Assembly (NCBI GenBank): GCA_002748455.1
Contig: PDSL01000038.1
Coordinates: 1 to 36,058, forward strand
Direction: 5' to 3'
Length of the DNA stretch: 36,058 nucleotides
DNA from: Ilumatobacter coccineus
GTDB lineage: Bacteria; Actinomycetota; Acidimicrobiia; Acidimicrobiales; Ilumatobacteraceae
Below, one piece after another: positions 1 to 10,021 of the stretch; position 1 is the stretch's first letter, and every line of letters starts with the position of its first letter. Both the position numbers and the translations under genes were made by a program. The notes beneath the pieces were generated by a model that saw nothing but the letters and a program-made list of their open reading frames with translations, ran no database searches and had not been told where the DNA came from.

Positions 1-2
1 CC

Positions 3-119
3 ATCAAAACCGGCACGCAATCCAGCAGGCAGGGCGAGACGACCAGCGCCATCAACGCTGCGGACGTATTCACCAACGAACACACCCTCACCTTTCTTCT
101 CGCGACCGGCCAACTGTGA
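3..119 (+). CDS. 3' end of a CDS truncated by the window start (C-terminus ...IKTGTQSSRQGETTSAINAADVFTNEHTLTFLLATGQL*), product unknown
   Basis: Open frame from the window edge to TGA at 117-119 with plausible amino-acid composition; no family recognised. Confidence 0.4.
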   Translation: MKTGTQSSRQGETTSAINAADVFTNEHTLTFLLATGQL

Positions 120-275
120 CGAAAACGGCTGTAGCGGACCGCTTCCGAATGACGACGAGACTAGAGGACCATCACCCCAAAATCAACCAGATCGCCCCAT
201 TCTTCCCCAGTATTCCCCGAGGTAGATCAAGGTTTTTCACGTACTTATGTTCGTTATCGAGCCGCGTTCAACCCC

Positions 276-953
276 TTACGAGTGCGACACAAGATCGGCG
301 ACCGCGATCGCCAGGGAGTGGGGGTCCACCATGGCCGCCACCCCGACCTCGGGCAATGGCCCCGAGGGATGACCACTGGTGAGGTAGGTGACCACCTCGC
401 CAGCCACGGCGCGGCGATACCACATGGCTTGGATCCTCACACCGTGGCGGGTGCGACGCTGGCTCAATCCAATCGATTTGAGTCCATCGACCACCACCTC
501 GCCAGGCCCCAGCCCAGCAAAACACACCCACGGCGACCAGGGGGTCTCCACCATGGCCGAGCGATGCACCCTCACCTCACCGGTCATCTCCGCCGCCTCA
601 GCGATCAGCTCCCCAGCCCAGATCATCGAACCCCTCACATCGTCGGGGGCGATGCCATGAGGAAGCACCAGATCGATCCAACCGACCGCTCCGGCAATGA
701 TGAGGACCGCTCCCCCACCAGAACGGCGACGCACCACCGAGAGTCCGGCGCGCTGGCAGCGCTCGGTGTCGACGATCCCGTCGGCCTGCCGCGATCCGAG
801 TACCACTGCCGAATCGGTCGGATCGCACCACCACACCGCCGGTACCACCGCATCGGCGCCTCGGAAGGGATCCATCGCGTGGATCTCACCGACCCTTGCC
901 CGAACCGGACGCCAGGCCACCGGCGATCGGGATGAGCCGGACATGGAGATCAC
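276..953 (-). CDS. Lipoate-protein ligase A-like / BPL_LplA_LipB family protein (start GTG 953 or ATG 944)
   Basis: RRRSGGGAVL and CFAGLGPGEVVVDGLKSIGLSQRRTRHGVRIQ match the LplA/LipB fold motifs, including the Lys region. Confidence 0.75.
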   Translation of the reverse strand: MISMSGSSRSPVAWRPVRARVGEIHAMDPFRGADAVVPAVWWCDPTDSAVVLGSRQADGIVDTERCQRAGLSVVRRRSGGGAVLIIAGAVGWIDLVLPHGIAPDDVRGSMIWAGELIAEAAEMTGEVRVHRSAMVETPWSPWVCFAGLGPGEVVVDGLKSIGLSQRRTRHGVRIQAMWYRRAVAGEVVTYLTSGHPSGPLPEVGVAAMVDPHSLAIAVADLVSHS

Positions 954-967
954 GCCTGCGAGCGGCC

Positions 968-2191
968 CTAGGAGCGCGGTCGTGGCTCTTTGGGCAAGCC
1001 GAGCACCATCTCACCGATGATGTTGCGCTGGATCTCCGACGAGCCGGCATAGATCGTGCCCGATCGAGCATTGAGGAAGGTCGTGACCCACGAGGCCGTC
1101 GAATTGGCCGCTCCCGCATCGTCGGGGCCAAAGACCGAGGGTGGTTCACGCCCCTCGATCAGCATCCCCTGCGCACCATAGATGTGGACCGCCAATTCGG
1201 TGACCACGCGATGGTATTCACTCCAATAGAGCTTGCCGATCGCCGCATCGGGACCGGGGAAATGCCCGTTGAGGAACTGGGTCAAGACCCTCAGCGAGTT
1301 GTACCGCATGATCTGAACCTTGGAATAGGCCCACGCCAGTTTCTGACGGACGACCGGATCGCCGGCGACGCCGCGCTCCTTGGCCAGAGCGAAGAGCCGG
1401 TCGATCTCGGCCTGGAATCGGATCGGCATGGTCGCAGCAGCTTCGCCGCGCTCGAATCCGAGAAGGGACATGGCCACTCGCCATCCCTCGTTGACTCCAC
1501 CGACGACATTCTCCTTGGGAACGACCACATCGGTGTAGAAGACCTCGTTGAACTCTTCACCACCGGAGATCATCTTGATCGGGCGGACCTCGATGCCCGG
1601 CTGGCGCATATCGACCAAGAGGAAGGAAATGCCCTTGTGCTTGGGCGCATCAGGATCGGTGCGAGCCAGGGTGAAGATGTGGTCGGCAAACTGGCCCGCC
1701 GATGTCCAGATCTTCTGTCCGTTGAGAATCCACTGATCGCCATCGAGAACCGCTTTTAGCCCAACATTGCCCAAGTCGGATCCAGCGTCGGGCTCGCTAT
1801 AGCCCTGACACCAGATGTCTTCACCCGACAGGGCGCGAGGCAGATAGTGGCGCTTTTGTTCTTCGGTTCCGTGCATCAACAAGGTGTTGCCGAGCATCAA
1901 GATGCCAAAGACATCATTGAGCCCTCCCATGGGCACCCCAGCCCGGGCGAACTCTTCAGCCAGGATGACCTGTTCGGTGGCGGTCAAGCCGGCCCCGCCA
2001 TATTCGGTTGGCCAACCCGGCGCGAGATATCCGGCTTCATAGAGGGTCTCCCGCCACCGATCCACGAATTCGTTGAACTCCTCCCCTTCGAGCGAGCCCA
2101 TTCCCGCCCAATCAGCAGGCAGTTTTTCAGCCAAGAAGTCCTGGACCTTTTGGCGATAGACCTCGGTCTCAGGGGAATAGGTTGGATCCAT
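968..2191 (-). CDS. Acyl-CoA dehydrogenase family protein
   Basis: GYSEPDAGSDLGN, WILNGQKIWTS and the C-terminal RSGTIYAGSSEIQRNIIGEMVLGLP are typical of acyl-CoA dehydrogenases. Confidence 0.92.
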   Translation of the reverse strand: MDPTYSPETEVYRQKVQDFLAEKLPADWAGMGSLEGEEFNEFVDRWRETLYEAGYLAPGWPTEYGGAGLTATEQVILAEEFARAGVPMGGLNDVFGILMLGNTLLMHGTEEQKRHYLPRALSGEDIWCQGYSEPDAGSDLGNVGLKAVLDGDQWILNGQKIWTSAGQFADHIFTLARTDPDAPKHKGISFLLVDMRQPGIEVRPIKMISGGEEFNEVFYTDVVVPKENVVGGVNEGWRVAMSLLGFERGEAAATMPIRFQAEIDRLFALAKERGVAGDPVVRQKLAWAYSKVQIMRYNSLRVLTQFLNGHFPGPDAAIGKLYWSEYHRVVTELAVHIYGAQGMLIEGREPPSVFGPDDAGAANSTASWVTTFLNARSGTIYAGSSEIQRNIIGEMVLGLPKEPRPRS

Positions 2192-2254
2192 GGGATCACC
2201 CTAGTCGGCAGCGATCACCGGCTAAGACCCGCACGACAACCGAGCGATCCAGCC

Positions 2255-3274
2255 TCAGCCAGCAGGGTTGTCAACACCGTCGCCGGGAGCGGAATCGGGA
2301 GAGATAATGCGCACCCGAGCCCCAAGATCAGCATCATCGGTAAGGACTTTGGGTGTCCACACCGATCGGGTTTGACCGGTCGAGCTCTCGTCGTCGGCTC
2401 CGTCCCTGGCGATCAGGTCAGCATCGTGAGCCACTGCGGCAGCGCCGACCAGCGGGCCGAGACGCGCCACCCCTCTGACCCTCAGCTCGCCGAGGTGGGC
2501 CAAACGGGACCGCTGGTCGAGCTCATGTTGGACGGCGACGAAGAGATCGGGCCCAAGGGCCAGGGGAACCACCCCACCGACCACGATGTCGGACACATCG
2601 AACATGGCAGCGATTGAGGCGCACGCCCGAGCCAGCATGATCCCGGTGCGCTCCACGATCGCCGGCGGCGTCCGCCTGAGGTCACGACCGGTGCTCATCT
2701 GGATACTCCGGCTCCCCACATAGGCGCTCAAACACCCGACCGCACCACACTGACACTCGACCCCTTCGGGTTCGACGATGATGTGGCCAAATTGGCCAGC
2801 GTTCATCATGGTGCCCTGAGCGAGACGTCCCTTGATGATCAAGCCACCATCAACCTCATCAGAAGCGACCAAGGCCGCAACGTTTTGGTCGTTGCGGGAG
2901 CGACGGGACGTCTCACCGATCCAGACCTCGGCCAGGGCCAGTCCTCGCCCAGCGGTATCGATCTCTACCGGCAATCCGAACATCTCGCTGAGTTCGCGCC
3001 GGAGCGGGAACCCGTGCCATTCGGGAAGACCGAACGGCTTCATCGACCCGGTCGCCCGATCGATCGGCCCCGGACAGGTCACCCCGATCGCTTGGGCGAC
3101 GACCCCGGTGGAGTTGGCAGCGATCACCCGCCGAACCAGCTGGATCACCGCTGGCCACACATTGCGTTGAGGTGTAGCAATCCGGTCTCGCATCACGATC
3201 TGCCCCTCAGCGGTGGCGATGCCAGCCGTCAATCTCGACGGCAAGATATCGAGGGCAAGGAATCCGTTGGCCAC
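2255..3274 (-). CDS. ROK-fold protein, probably catalytically degenerate (no N-terminal HTH)
   Basis: ROK Zn motif CQCGAVGC plus ROK-like layout (GRLAQG...NAGQFGHIIVEPEG), but the canonical catalytic/nucleotide motifs are replaced. Confidence 0.75.
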   Translation of the reverse strand: MANGFLALDILPSRLTAGIATAEGQIVMRDRIATPQRNVWPAVIQLVRRVIAANSTGVVAQAIGVTCPGPIDRATGSMKPFGLPEWHGFPLRRELSEMFGLPVEIDTAGRGLALAEVWIGETSRRSRNDQNVAALVASDEVDGGLIIKGRLAQGTMMNAGQFGHIIVEPEGVECQCGAVGCLSAYVGSRSIQMSTGRDLRRTPPAIVERTGIMLARACASIAAMFDVSDIVVGGVVPLALGPDLFVAVQHELDQRSRLAHLGELRVRGVARLGPLVGAAAVAHDADLIARDGADDESSTGQTRSVWTPKVLTDDADLGARVRIISPDSAPGDGVDNPAG

Positions 3275-3340
3275 CTCCCTGACGGTATCTGGACTGACGC
3301 GCGTCCGTCCTCGAGGTGTGAGCGTCTACTCTCAACAGGT

Positions 3341-4294
3341 GTGAGTGCCTCTCGTTCTTCCACGTTTTCTGATCTGTCCGAGGCGATCATCACGGCGATC
3401 GGTCGGGTGGTCCACGGCAAGCAGAGCTCGATCGAGCAGACCCTGATCGCGCTCTTGGCCGACGGTCATCTCCTGATCGAGGACATTCCCGGGGTCGGTA
3501 AGACCAGCCTGGCCAAGGCCCTTGCCACCTCGGTTGACTGCACCTGGAAGCGGGTCCAGTTCACTCCTGATCTCTTACCGAGCGACCTGGTGGGGGTCAG
3601 CATCTATGACAAGGCAACCAGCCGCTTTCGGTTCCAGCGAGGCCCACTGTTCGCCAATATCGTCCTGGCCGACGAGATCAATCGGGCCTCACCCAAAACC
3701 CAGTCCGCCCTGTTGGAGGCGATGGAAGAGCGCCAGGTCACCGCTGATGGCACCACGCGAGCGCTGCAACCGCCCTTCATGGTGATCGCCACCCAAAACC
3801 CGATCGAACAAGAGGGCACCTATCGCCTCCCCGAAAGCCAGCTCGATCGCTTTCTCATGCGAATCTCGTTGGGCTATCCCGAGCGTTCAGCCGAACTTGC
3901 CATCCTCGATGATCAAGGTGCTGCCCATCGACTGAGCGAGATCGAGCCGGTGGTGTCCGGCGATGAGGTCACCGCGATGATCGCGGCGGTCAGAGGGGTC
4001 TTCATCGCCCCAGCCCTCAAGACCTATCTGGTCGACATCGCCGATGCCAGCCGTCGTCATCCAGCGATCGAACTGGGCTTGTCGCCACGGGCATTGCTCC
4101 AGCTTGCTGCCGCAGCCCGAGCATTGGCGGCGGTCCGGGGACGAAATTATGTCACCCCCGATGATCTCAAAGAACTGGCGATCCCCGTCTTGGCTCACCG
4201 ACTGATCTTGCGTTCCTCAAGTGCAGCTCGCACGACCAGCGATGACGTGATCGCCGAGATCCTCGACTCGATTCCGGTGCCGACAACGCGATGA
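3341..4294 (+). CDS. MoxR-family AAA+ ATPase (likely GTG start at 3341 rather than the ORF-track start 2783)
   Basis: Walker A IPGVGKTSLAKA, DEINRASPKTQSALLEAMEERQVT, ATQNPIEQEGTYRLPESQLDRFLM; the upstream part of the ORF is antisense to the ROK gene. Confidence 0.93.
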   Translation: MSASRSSTFSDLSEAIITAIGRVVHGKQSSIEQTLIALLADGHLLIEDIPGVGKTSLAKALATSVDCTWKRVQFTPDLLPSDLVGVSIYDKATSRFRFQRGPLFANIVLADEINRASPKTQSALLEAMEERQVTADGTTRALQPPFMVIATQNPIEQEGTYRLPESQLDRFLMRISLGYPERSAELAILDDQGAAHRLSEIEPVVSGDEVTAMIAAVRGVFIAPALKTYLVDIADASRRHPAIELGLSPRALLQLAAAARALAAVRGRNYVTPDDLKELAIPVLAHRLILRSSSAARTTSDDVIAEILDSIPVPTTR

Positions 4295-5394
4295 TCGCAC
4301 CGACGGGACCGGGATGGACCGCCCTCGGCGCCGCGGCAACCCTGGGCGTGGTTGGGCGTCTCCTCGCCCTGACCGATCTCTTCATCGTGGCTGCCGGACT
4401 GGCGGCCGCCACGATCATCGGGATGGTGATCGTGGCGATTCGACAACCGCGAGTGGCGATCACCCGCCATATCCGTCCCCTCTTGCTCACCGTGGGCCAT
4501 ACCGGACGGGTTGATCTCCGCATCGAGGTGCCCCCGGCCCGCCGCTCCCCTCCGATCGATCTGATCGAGCCGGTTGGCCCCCGTCACAGTGCCCGACTCC
4601 ATCTCGATTCCTTACCGTCGGGCAAGGATGTCACGGTGAGCTATCAGGTTCCCACTCGGCACCGGGGCCGGGTCTTGATCGGCCCCTTAGTGATCGATCG
4701 TGACGACCCGATCGGCCTGGCCCACCATCGCCGGATGGCCCTCGGACGCGACGAGATCCTGGTCGCTCCCCGAGCCGAACTGGTACCGCTCCCCGAGCTT
4801 GGCCGCGGCCCTCTTGGTCAACGACTCTTGACCGCGGCCCATCACCGCGGCATCGGCGAGTTTGATGGCCTTCGTGACTACGGGCCCGGCGATGAGCTGC
4901 GGATGATCGATTGGAAGGCATCAGCCCGCCATGACGATCTCAAGGTTCGCCTCACCGAGCCACCCCATCTCACCCGATTCATCGTGATCCTCGATCAAGA
5001 CAGCGATGAACATCCCTTTGAGGTTGCGGTGACCGTGGCCGCCAGCTTGGTGGTGAGCGCTGAACATGGCGGCCTCACCACCCGATTGGTCACCACTGAT
5101 CATGACCTTTCCGGACCGGACATCGCCGATCGGGCCTTGCGCGCCTTGGCGGTCATCACGCCAAATGGTGAACTTGCCACGATCGAACGAGACCCATCGG
5201 AGGGGCTCGGACTGATCGTGGTGATCACCCCATCTTCGCGATCATCAGCCTGGCAAGCCGCTCAACGGGTTACCGACCCGTCCTTGCTCCTGGTGGGTCT
5301 GTTCACCGATCCCGACGATCCTGGCGACATCGCCGCTCGATCGGCCGGTGAGTTTGTCGACAACTGGTGTCGCCTGGTCGGACAGGAGGCGTGA
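4291..5394 (+). CDS. DUF58 domain-containing protein
   Basis: GEFDGLRDYGPGDELRMIDWKASARHDDLKVR motif; 4-bp overlap with the upstream moxR-like gene. Confidence 0.9.
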   Translation: MIAPTGPGWTALGAAATLGVVGRLLALTDLFIVAAGLAAATIIGMVIVAIRQPRVAITRHIRPLLLTVGHTGRVDLRIEVPPARRSPPIDLIEPVGPRHSARLHLDSLPSGKDVTVSYQVPTRHRGRVLIGPLVIDRDDPIGLAHHRRMALGRDEILVAPRAELVPLPELGRGPLGQRLLTAAHHRGIGEFDGLRDYGPGDELRMIDWKASARHDDLKVRLTEPPHLTRFIVILDQDSDEHPFEVAVTVAASLVVSAEHGGLTTRLVTTDHDLSGPDIADRALRALAVITPNGELATIERDPSEGLGLIVVITPSSRSSAWQAAQRVTDPSLLLVGLFTDPDDPGDIAARSAGEFVDNWCRLVGQEA

Positions 5395-7592
5395 TGACCA
5401 GCCGTCGATTCCACGAGCTGGCAGCGTCGGGCTATCTGATCGTCTTCCACCTGGTGGTGGCGGCCTTCTTGCTGCGGGTCTTCGATGACACAGAGATGTT
5501 TCGCTCGATGGCGACCCTGATCGTGGTCGGCCATCTGGTCACCGCACTCATGCGTCTGTCCCCCTTGCCCTCATGGCTCTCGATCCTGACGTCGGCACTC
5601 TCGGTCGCCTGGCTCTCGGTTCTGACCGTCTCACCGGCGACGACCTGGTGGACCCTGCCAACCGCTGCTACCTGGCACGACTGGGTCAGTGATCTTCGGG
5701 CCTTGCCAGATGAGCTCTATGCGGTGACGCCACCGGTGGCCTTCGATGCTGGATGGGCTGTGGTGGCGACCCTTGCCATCGCCCTGGCTGTCGTGGTCAG
5801 CGATGGGTTGGCCTTTCGGGCTCGCGCCAAGGTCGAACCCCTGGTGCCCGGCCTGACCATCGTGGTCGTCGTCATCGCCTTGGGCATCGCCGATCACCGC
5901 CCCATCCTGCCGATCGTTTTGGTGTTTGTCTCGGTGATCACGATCGCTGGCTTGAGGTGGTTCCACGCCACCGAGCACCTCGATCGAACCACATCCCAGG
6001 GTTCCCGGTCGTGGACACCGATCGCGATCATCGCCACCGCTTCCGCGGTCGCTGCACTGGCCGGCGTGGTCGGCCCTCGTCTTCCCGGAGCTCAAGCTGG
6101 ACCGATTCTCAACACCAGCGGAGAGGCCACCCAGCGTGTCACCAGGATCGCCTCCCCCCTGGTCGACATCCGTTCTCGCCTCACCGAGCGCCAGGACCGT
6201 GAGGTCTTCCAGGTCATCTCCGCCCAGCCGGCCTATTGGCGTTTGACCACCCTGTCGGAGTTCGATGGCTCAACCTTCCAACTGGCCGAAGAATCGATCG
6301 AGGAGATCGGTGATGCCCAACTCTCCCCCGAGGACATCTTCGCCCACACCGTCACCATCGTGGACCTACCGGGCCATCTGGTCCCGGTGGCAGCTGAACC
6401 TCGTCAAGCGTCAGGCCAAGGGGCTGACGGCTCAGTGATGGTCAGGCAGGGGGCCGATACCGGAGCCTTCGTGGTGACCGAACGAACCCTCAAGCCCGGA
6501 GATGTGTTCACCCTGGTGTCCCAACGGCCGGCTCTCGATCCTGACCGTCTTCGTTCCGTCGGATCGGCAAACCCACCCTTGTCGACCTCGCTCGACCTCC
6601 CTTCGGATCTTCCCCCATCGGTGGTCACGCTCACTCGGGAGCTGGTGGCTGACGCCCCGACCGGCTATGACGCTGCGCTGGCGCTTCAGAACTGGTTCCG
6701 ATCGGAGTTCGAGTACAGCCTGACGGTTGAACCCGGCCACGACATCGACGCGATCACCACCTTTCTCGACGAGCGGGTGGGATATTGCGAACAGTTCGCG
6801 GTGACCTATGCGGCGATGGCCCGAACCGTGGGCCTGCCGTCGCGCGTCGCCGTGGGCTATACCTCCGGTGACCGTGACGAGGCCGGGGTGTACCACGTCA
6901 AAGAACTCCACGCCCACGCCTGGCCTGAGATTTGGTTTGACGATGTGGGCTGGGTTCCCTTTGAGCCCACGCCAGGACGCGGTGATTCCACGACCAGCAC
7001 CCACACCGGAGTTGAACCAGCGCAGGCCACCGGTGAGCCGAGCACGACCATCCCGGTCACCATTCCCGTTCAAGAATCCGGCGACAACACTCCCCGGTCG
7101 ACGCTGACCCCGGCCGCTCCGAGCGGGCCACCACCGTCTCCGGCTCCATCGCCACCTCCCTCTCATCGCCGACTGTGGTGGTCGATCCTGGGGTTTGGCA
7201 TTGTGGCCATCGCGGTGATGGCACCCGAAGCGCTACGACGGATGAATCGGTCCCGACATGCTCGCCGCTCACCATCAGATCGAATCGAACGAGACTGGAC
7301 CCGGGCTCTACGCTCATTGAACGCCGTTGGAATGATCGCCGATCCATCGATGACCCCGGCTGAAATCGCTGCATCAACCGGGGTGCAGTTTCCTTCAGCC
7401 CATCCCCTGATGGTCGATCTTGCCGCGATCGTTGAACGCCATCTCTTCGGCCCTAACTCACCTCAACGAGACCAGACGCTGGCCTCGCTCGCCGATACCG
7501 CTGACACGATCACCGACAAGATCGACAGTCTGGTCGCGGCCACCCTGACCCGATCCGACCGGCTACGCCGCTATCTCACCGAGTGGAATTAG
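5394..7592 (+). CDS. TgpA-like transglutaminase-domain membrane protein
   Basis: Multiple N-terminal TM segments; Cys/His/Asp transglutaminase region GYCEQFAVTYAAMARTVGLPSRVAVGYTSGD...HAWPEIWFDDVGWVPFEPTPG; ATGA overlap with the DUF58 gene. Confidence 0.9.
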   Translation: MTSRRFHELAASGYLIVFHLVVAAFLLRVFDDTEMFRSMATLIVVGHLVTALMRLSPLPSWLSILTSALSVAWLSVLTVSPATTWWTLPTAATWHDWVSDLRALPDELYAVTPPVAFDAGWAVVATLAIALAVVVSDGLAFRARAKVEPLVPGLTIVVVVIALGIADHRPILPIVLVFVSVITIAGLRWFHATEHLDRTTSQGSRSWTPIAIIATASAVAALAGVVGPRLPGAQAGPILNTSGEATQRVTRIASPLVDIRSRLTERQDREVFQVISAQPAYWRLTTLSEFDGSTFQLAEESIEEIGDAQLSPEDIFAHTVTIVDLPGHLVPVAAEPRQASGQGADGSVMVRQGADTGAFVVTERTLKPGDVFTLVSQRPALDPDRLRSVGSANPPLSTSLDLPSDLPPSVVTLTRELVADAPTGYDAALALQNWFRSEFEYSLTVEPGHDIDAITTFLDERVGYCEQFAVTYAAMARTVGLPSRVAVGYTSGDRDEAGVYHVKELHAHAWPEIWFDDVGWVPFEPTPGRGDSTTSTHTGVEPAQATGEPSTTIPVTIPVQESGDNTPRSTLTPAAPSGPPPSPAPSPPPSHRRLWWSILGFGIVAIAVMAPEALRRMNRSRHARRSPSDRIERDWTRALRSLNAVGMIADPSMTPAEIAASTGVQFPSAHPLMVDLAAIVERHLFGPNSPQRDQTLASLADTADTITDKIDSLVAATLTRSDRLRRYLTEWN

Positions 7593-7930
7593 CGAGGTTC
7601 ATGGTTGCCGGGTGCGGTCGGCCCAGAACGACGCATCGCTCCGGTCAACCACGCGGTCACCGGCAAGGTGCCAAGACGATCTCGGCTGATGATCCGGACC
7701 TCGTTTTCGACCAAGAGCCCCAGAACGAGCACCCCGACGAAGATCACGAACGCCAGCCAATAGCTCACGGTCAGGCCGATGATGGTCAGGATCACACCGC
7801 CGATCAGCCCGACGATCAAGAGGACCAGGCGACGGGGTGATACCCGATAGCCCTGGCGAGCGAACGCTGCTGATCCGAGTTCTTCTTCGATCTCACGAAG
7901 GATCCGTTTTTCGTTCTCTGACAGTGGCAT
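7589..7930 (-). CDS. DUF3040 family membrane protein
   Basis: MPLSENEKRILREIEEEL N-terminus followed by two TM stretches, typical of DUF3040. Confidence 0.88.
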   Translation of the reverse strand: MPLSENEKRILREIEEELGSAAFARQGYRVSPRRLVLLIVGLIGGVILTIIGLTVSYWLAFVIFVGVLVLGLLVENEVRIISRDRLGTLPVTAWLTGAMRRSGPTAPGNHEPR

Positions 7931-8005
7931 GCAGCTCCATCTTTTCACGTTTGGGTGTCAGCCTCAACGCACACCCGCGGATTATGTCGCCCCCAACACC
8001 GGCAC

Positions 8006-9259
8006 TCAGCCATCGGGACGTTCACCGGGCTGGTCTGGCCCCCATTGTTGGGCTCCTCGCCGGACCACCTTGAGTCCGGCACGGGTCACCGCACTGGCCG
8101 GGCCGATCGAGTCGGGGCCGAACCGGTCACGGATCTCATCGACCGTGGTGGCGGTGGTCGATGAGGTGTCGTCCTCAAACAAGCTGAGCTGGTGGGTTGG
8201 TTCAACCAGCTGGCTTGCTGCAACCCCGATCAGACGGATGCCAACACTGATGTCGAGATCATCAAGGAAGGGGGCCAAGGCCGCCACGATCACTTCGGTG
8301 GTGTCAGCAGGATCGTCAAGGGTGATCGAACGGGTGATGGTGTGGAAGCCCGAATACCGCACCTTGAGGGTGAGGGAACGCCCGGCAACCCCAGCGCGTC
8401 GCAGGCGAGAAGCAACCCCATCGGCGAGGCGGACAAGTTGGTGCGCCACCTGGTCGCCGTCGACCAAATCATCGGCATAGGTCTCTTCGTGACTGATCGA
8501 TTTGGCCCCACCACCGGTTGACACCGGTCGGTGATCGATCCCCCGGGACAAGGCCGAGAGGTGACGCCCGTGGGCCCGACCGAGGGCCCTGATGATCACC
8601 CTCTCGTCCAGGGCGGCAAGGTCGCCGATCGTGACGATGCCGAGGCGTTCCAGCTTGACCAGGGTGGCGGGGCCAACACCCCACAGTCGCTTGACCGGCA
8701 AGGGGTGCAAGAAGTCGAGTTCGGTCCCGGGCTCGATCACCATGATCCCCTTGCCGGGCTGCACCCCGGTTGATGTGGCCCGTGGTTTGGCTTCGACCGA
8801 TGCCATCTTGGCCAGAAATTTGTTGGGGGCGACACCGACCGAGCAAGCCAGCTCCACCGATTCGGCGATATCGCGTCGGATCTGATGGGCGATCTCGACC
8901 CCATCACCAAACAGTCGCCTCGACCCGCTCACATCCAAGAAGGCTTCATCCAGTGAGAGGGGTTCAACCAAGGGGGTGTAGGTCTCAAATACCGCTCGAA
9001 CCTGTCTGCTGACGTCGGCATAGAGCTCATAGTCCCCAGGAAGGAACACCGCGCTGGGGCAACGTCGGCGCGCCACCGCCGAGGGCAGCGCCGAATGCAC
9101 CCCATAGCGACGAGCTTCATAGGAGGCCGCAGCGACCACCCCACGGCGGCCGGTTCCGCCGACGACAACTGGCCGACCGACGAGTTCGGGCCGACGACGC
9201 AGCTCGACGCTGACGAAGAACGCATCCATATCGACATGGAGAATGGTGCGCCGTGTCAC
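8006..9259 (-). CDS. dinB: DNA polymerase IV (Y-family)
   Basis: ILHVDMDAFFVSVE, LSLDEAFLDVSGS and a C-terminal clamp-binding motif QLSLF. Confidence 0.95.
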   Translation of the reverse strand: MTRRTILHVDMDAFFVSVELRRRPELVGRPVVVGGTGRRGVVAAASYEARRYGVHSALPSAVARRRCPSAVFLPGDYELYADVSRQVRAVFETYTPLVEPLSLDEAFLDVSGSRRLFGDGVEIAHQIRRDIAESVELACSVGVAPNKFLAKMASVEAKPRATSTGVQPGKGIMVIEPGTELDFLHPLPVKRLWGVGPATLVKLERLGIVTIGDLAALDERVIIRALGRAHGRHLSALSRGIDHRPVSTGGGAKSISHEETYADDLVDGDQVAHQLVRLADGVASRLRRAGVAGRSLTLKVRYSGFHTITRSITLDDPADTTEVIVAALAPFLDDLDISVGIRLIGVAASQLVEPTHQLSLFEDDTSSTTATTVDEIRDRFGPDSIGPASAVTRAGLKVVRRGAQQWGPDQPGERPDG

Positions 9260-9313
9260 ATCTTGACCCTAGATCGCTTTGACGTGGTCGGTGGGTCTGT
9301 AGCCTCAATCGAC

Positions 9314-10021
9314 GTGAAGGCCAACGCGTCCTGGGATACCCAAACGCTGCCCCAGGGCGAAGCAAAGAGAAAAGCGGTACGCGAGATGTTCGATGCCATC
9401 GCCCCGCGCTATGACTTTGTCAACCGGGTGATGACCTTCGGGCTCGATCGTCGGTGGCGGCGGACCACGGTCCGGGATTTGGCTTTGCCGATCGGTTCAG
9501 TGGTCATCGATCTGGCGTCGGGAACTGGCGATCTCTGCGTTGACCTGCGTGAAGCTGGCCTGACTCCGATCTCGATCGATCTCTCGTATGGCATGTTGGC
9601 TGCCGATCATTCCGGGGCTCCTCGGGTCCAGGCTGACATATTGCGGCTGCCGGTGCCCGACCACTCGGTCGACGGTGTCACCTGCGGATTTGCTCTGCGC
9701 AACCTGGTCGACCTGGGAGCGTTTTTCAACGAATTGGCCCGGGTTGTCCGGCCTGGTGGACGGATCGCCCTGCTCGATGTTGGCGTACCGACCAACCCTC
9801 TGATCCGGTGGGGCAATGAGATCTATTTCGGCAAGGTGGTCGCCAAGATCGGAGCCGTGTTTTCGGATCGGGCCGCGTACAGCTATCTGCCTCGGAGCGT
9901 CGCCTATCTGCCCGAGCCGGAGACCATGCTCAAGATGTTGCGTCAGGTGGGCTTCGGCAATGCTCGCCATCTGGTGATGACCGGCGGCATCGTCCAGCAG
10001 CTCACCGGAACTCGGGATTGA
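9314..10021 (+). CDS. menG: Demethylmenaquinone methyltransferase (UbiE/MenG); probable GTG start at 9314
   Basis: VREMFDAIAPRYDFVNRVMTFGLDRRWRR, DLASGTGDLC; next to menF. Confidence 0.92.
   Translation: MKANASWDTQTLPQGEAKRKAVREMFDAIAPRYDFVNRVMTFGLDRRWRRTTVRDLALPIGSVVIDLASGTGDLCVDLREAGLTPISIDLSYGMLAADHSGAPRVQADILRLPVPDHSVDGVTCGFALRNLVDLGAFFNELARVVRPGGRIALLDVGVPTNPLIRWGNEIYFGKVVAKIGAVFSDRAAYSYLPRSVAYLPEPETMLKMLRQVGFGNARHLVMTGGIVQQLTGTRD

Noticed and set aside
2783-3340. N-terminal extension of the MoxR ORF
   Set aside because: Antisense to the ROK gene; a GTG start at 3341 gives the normal MoxR N-terminus.
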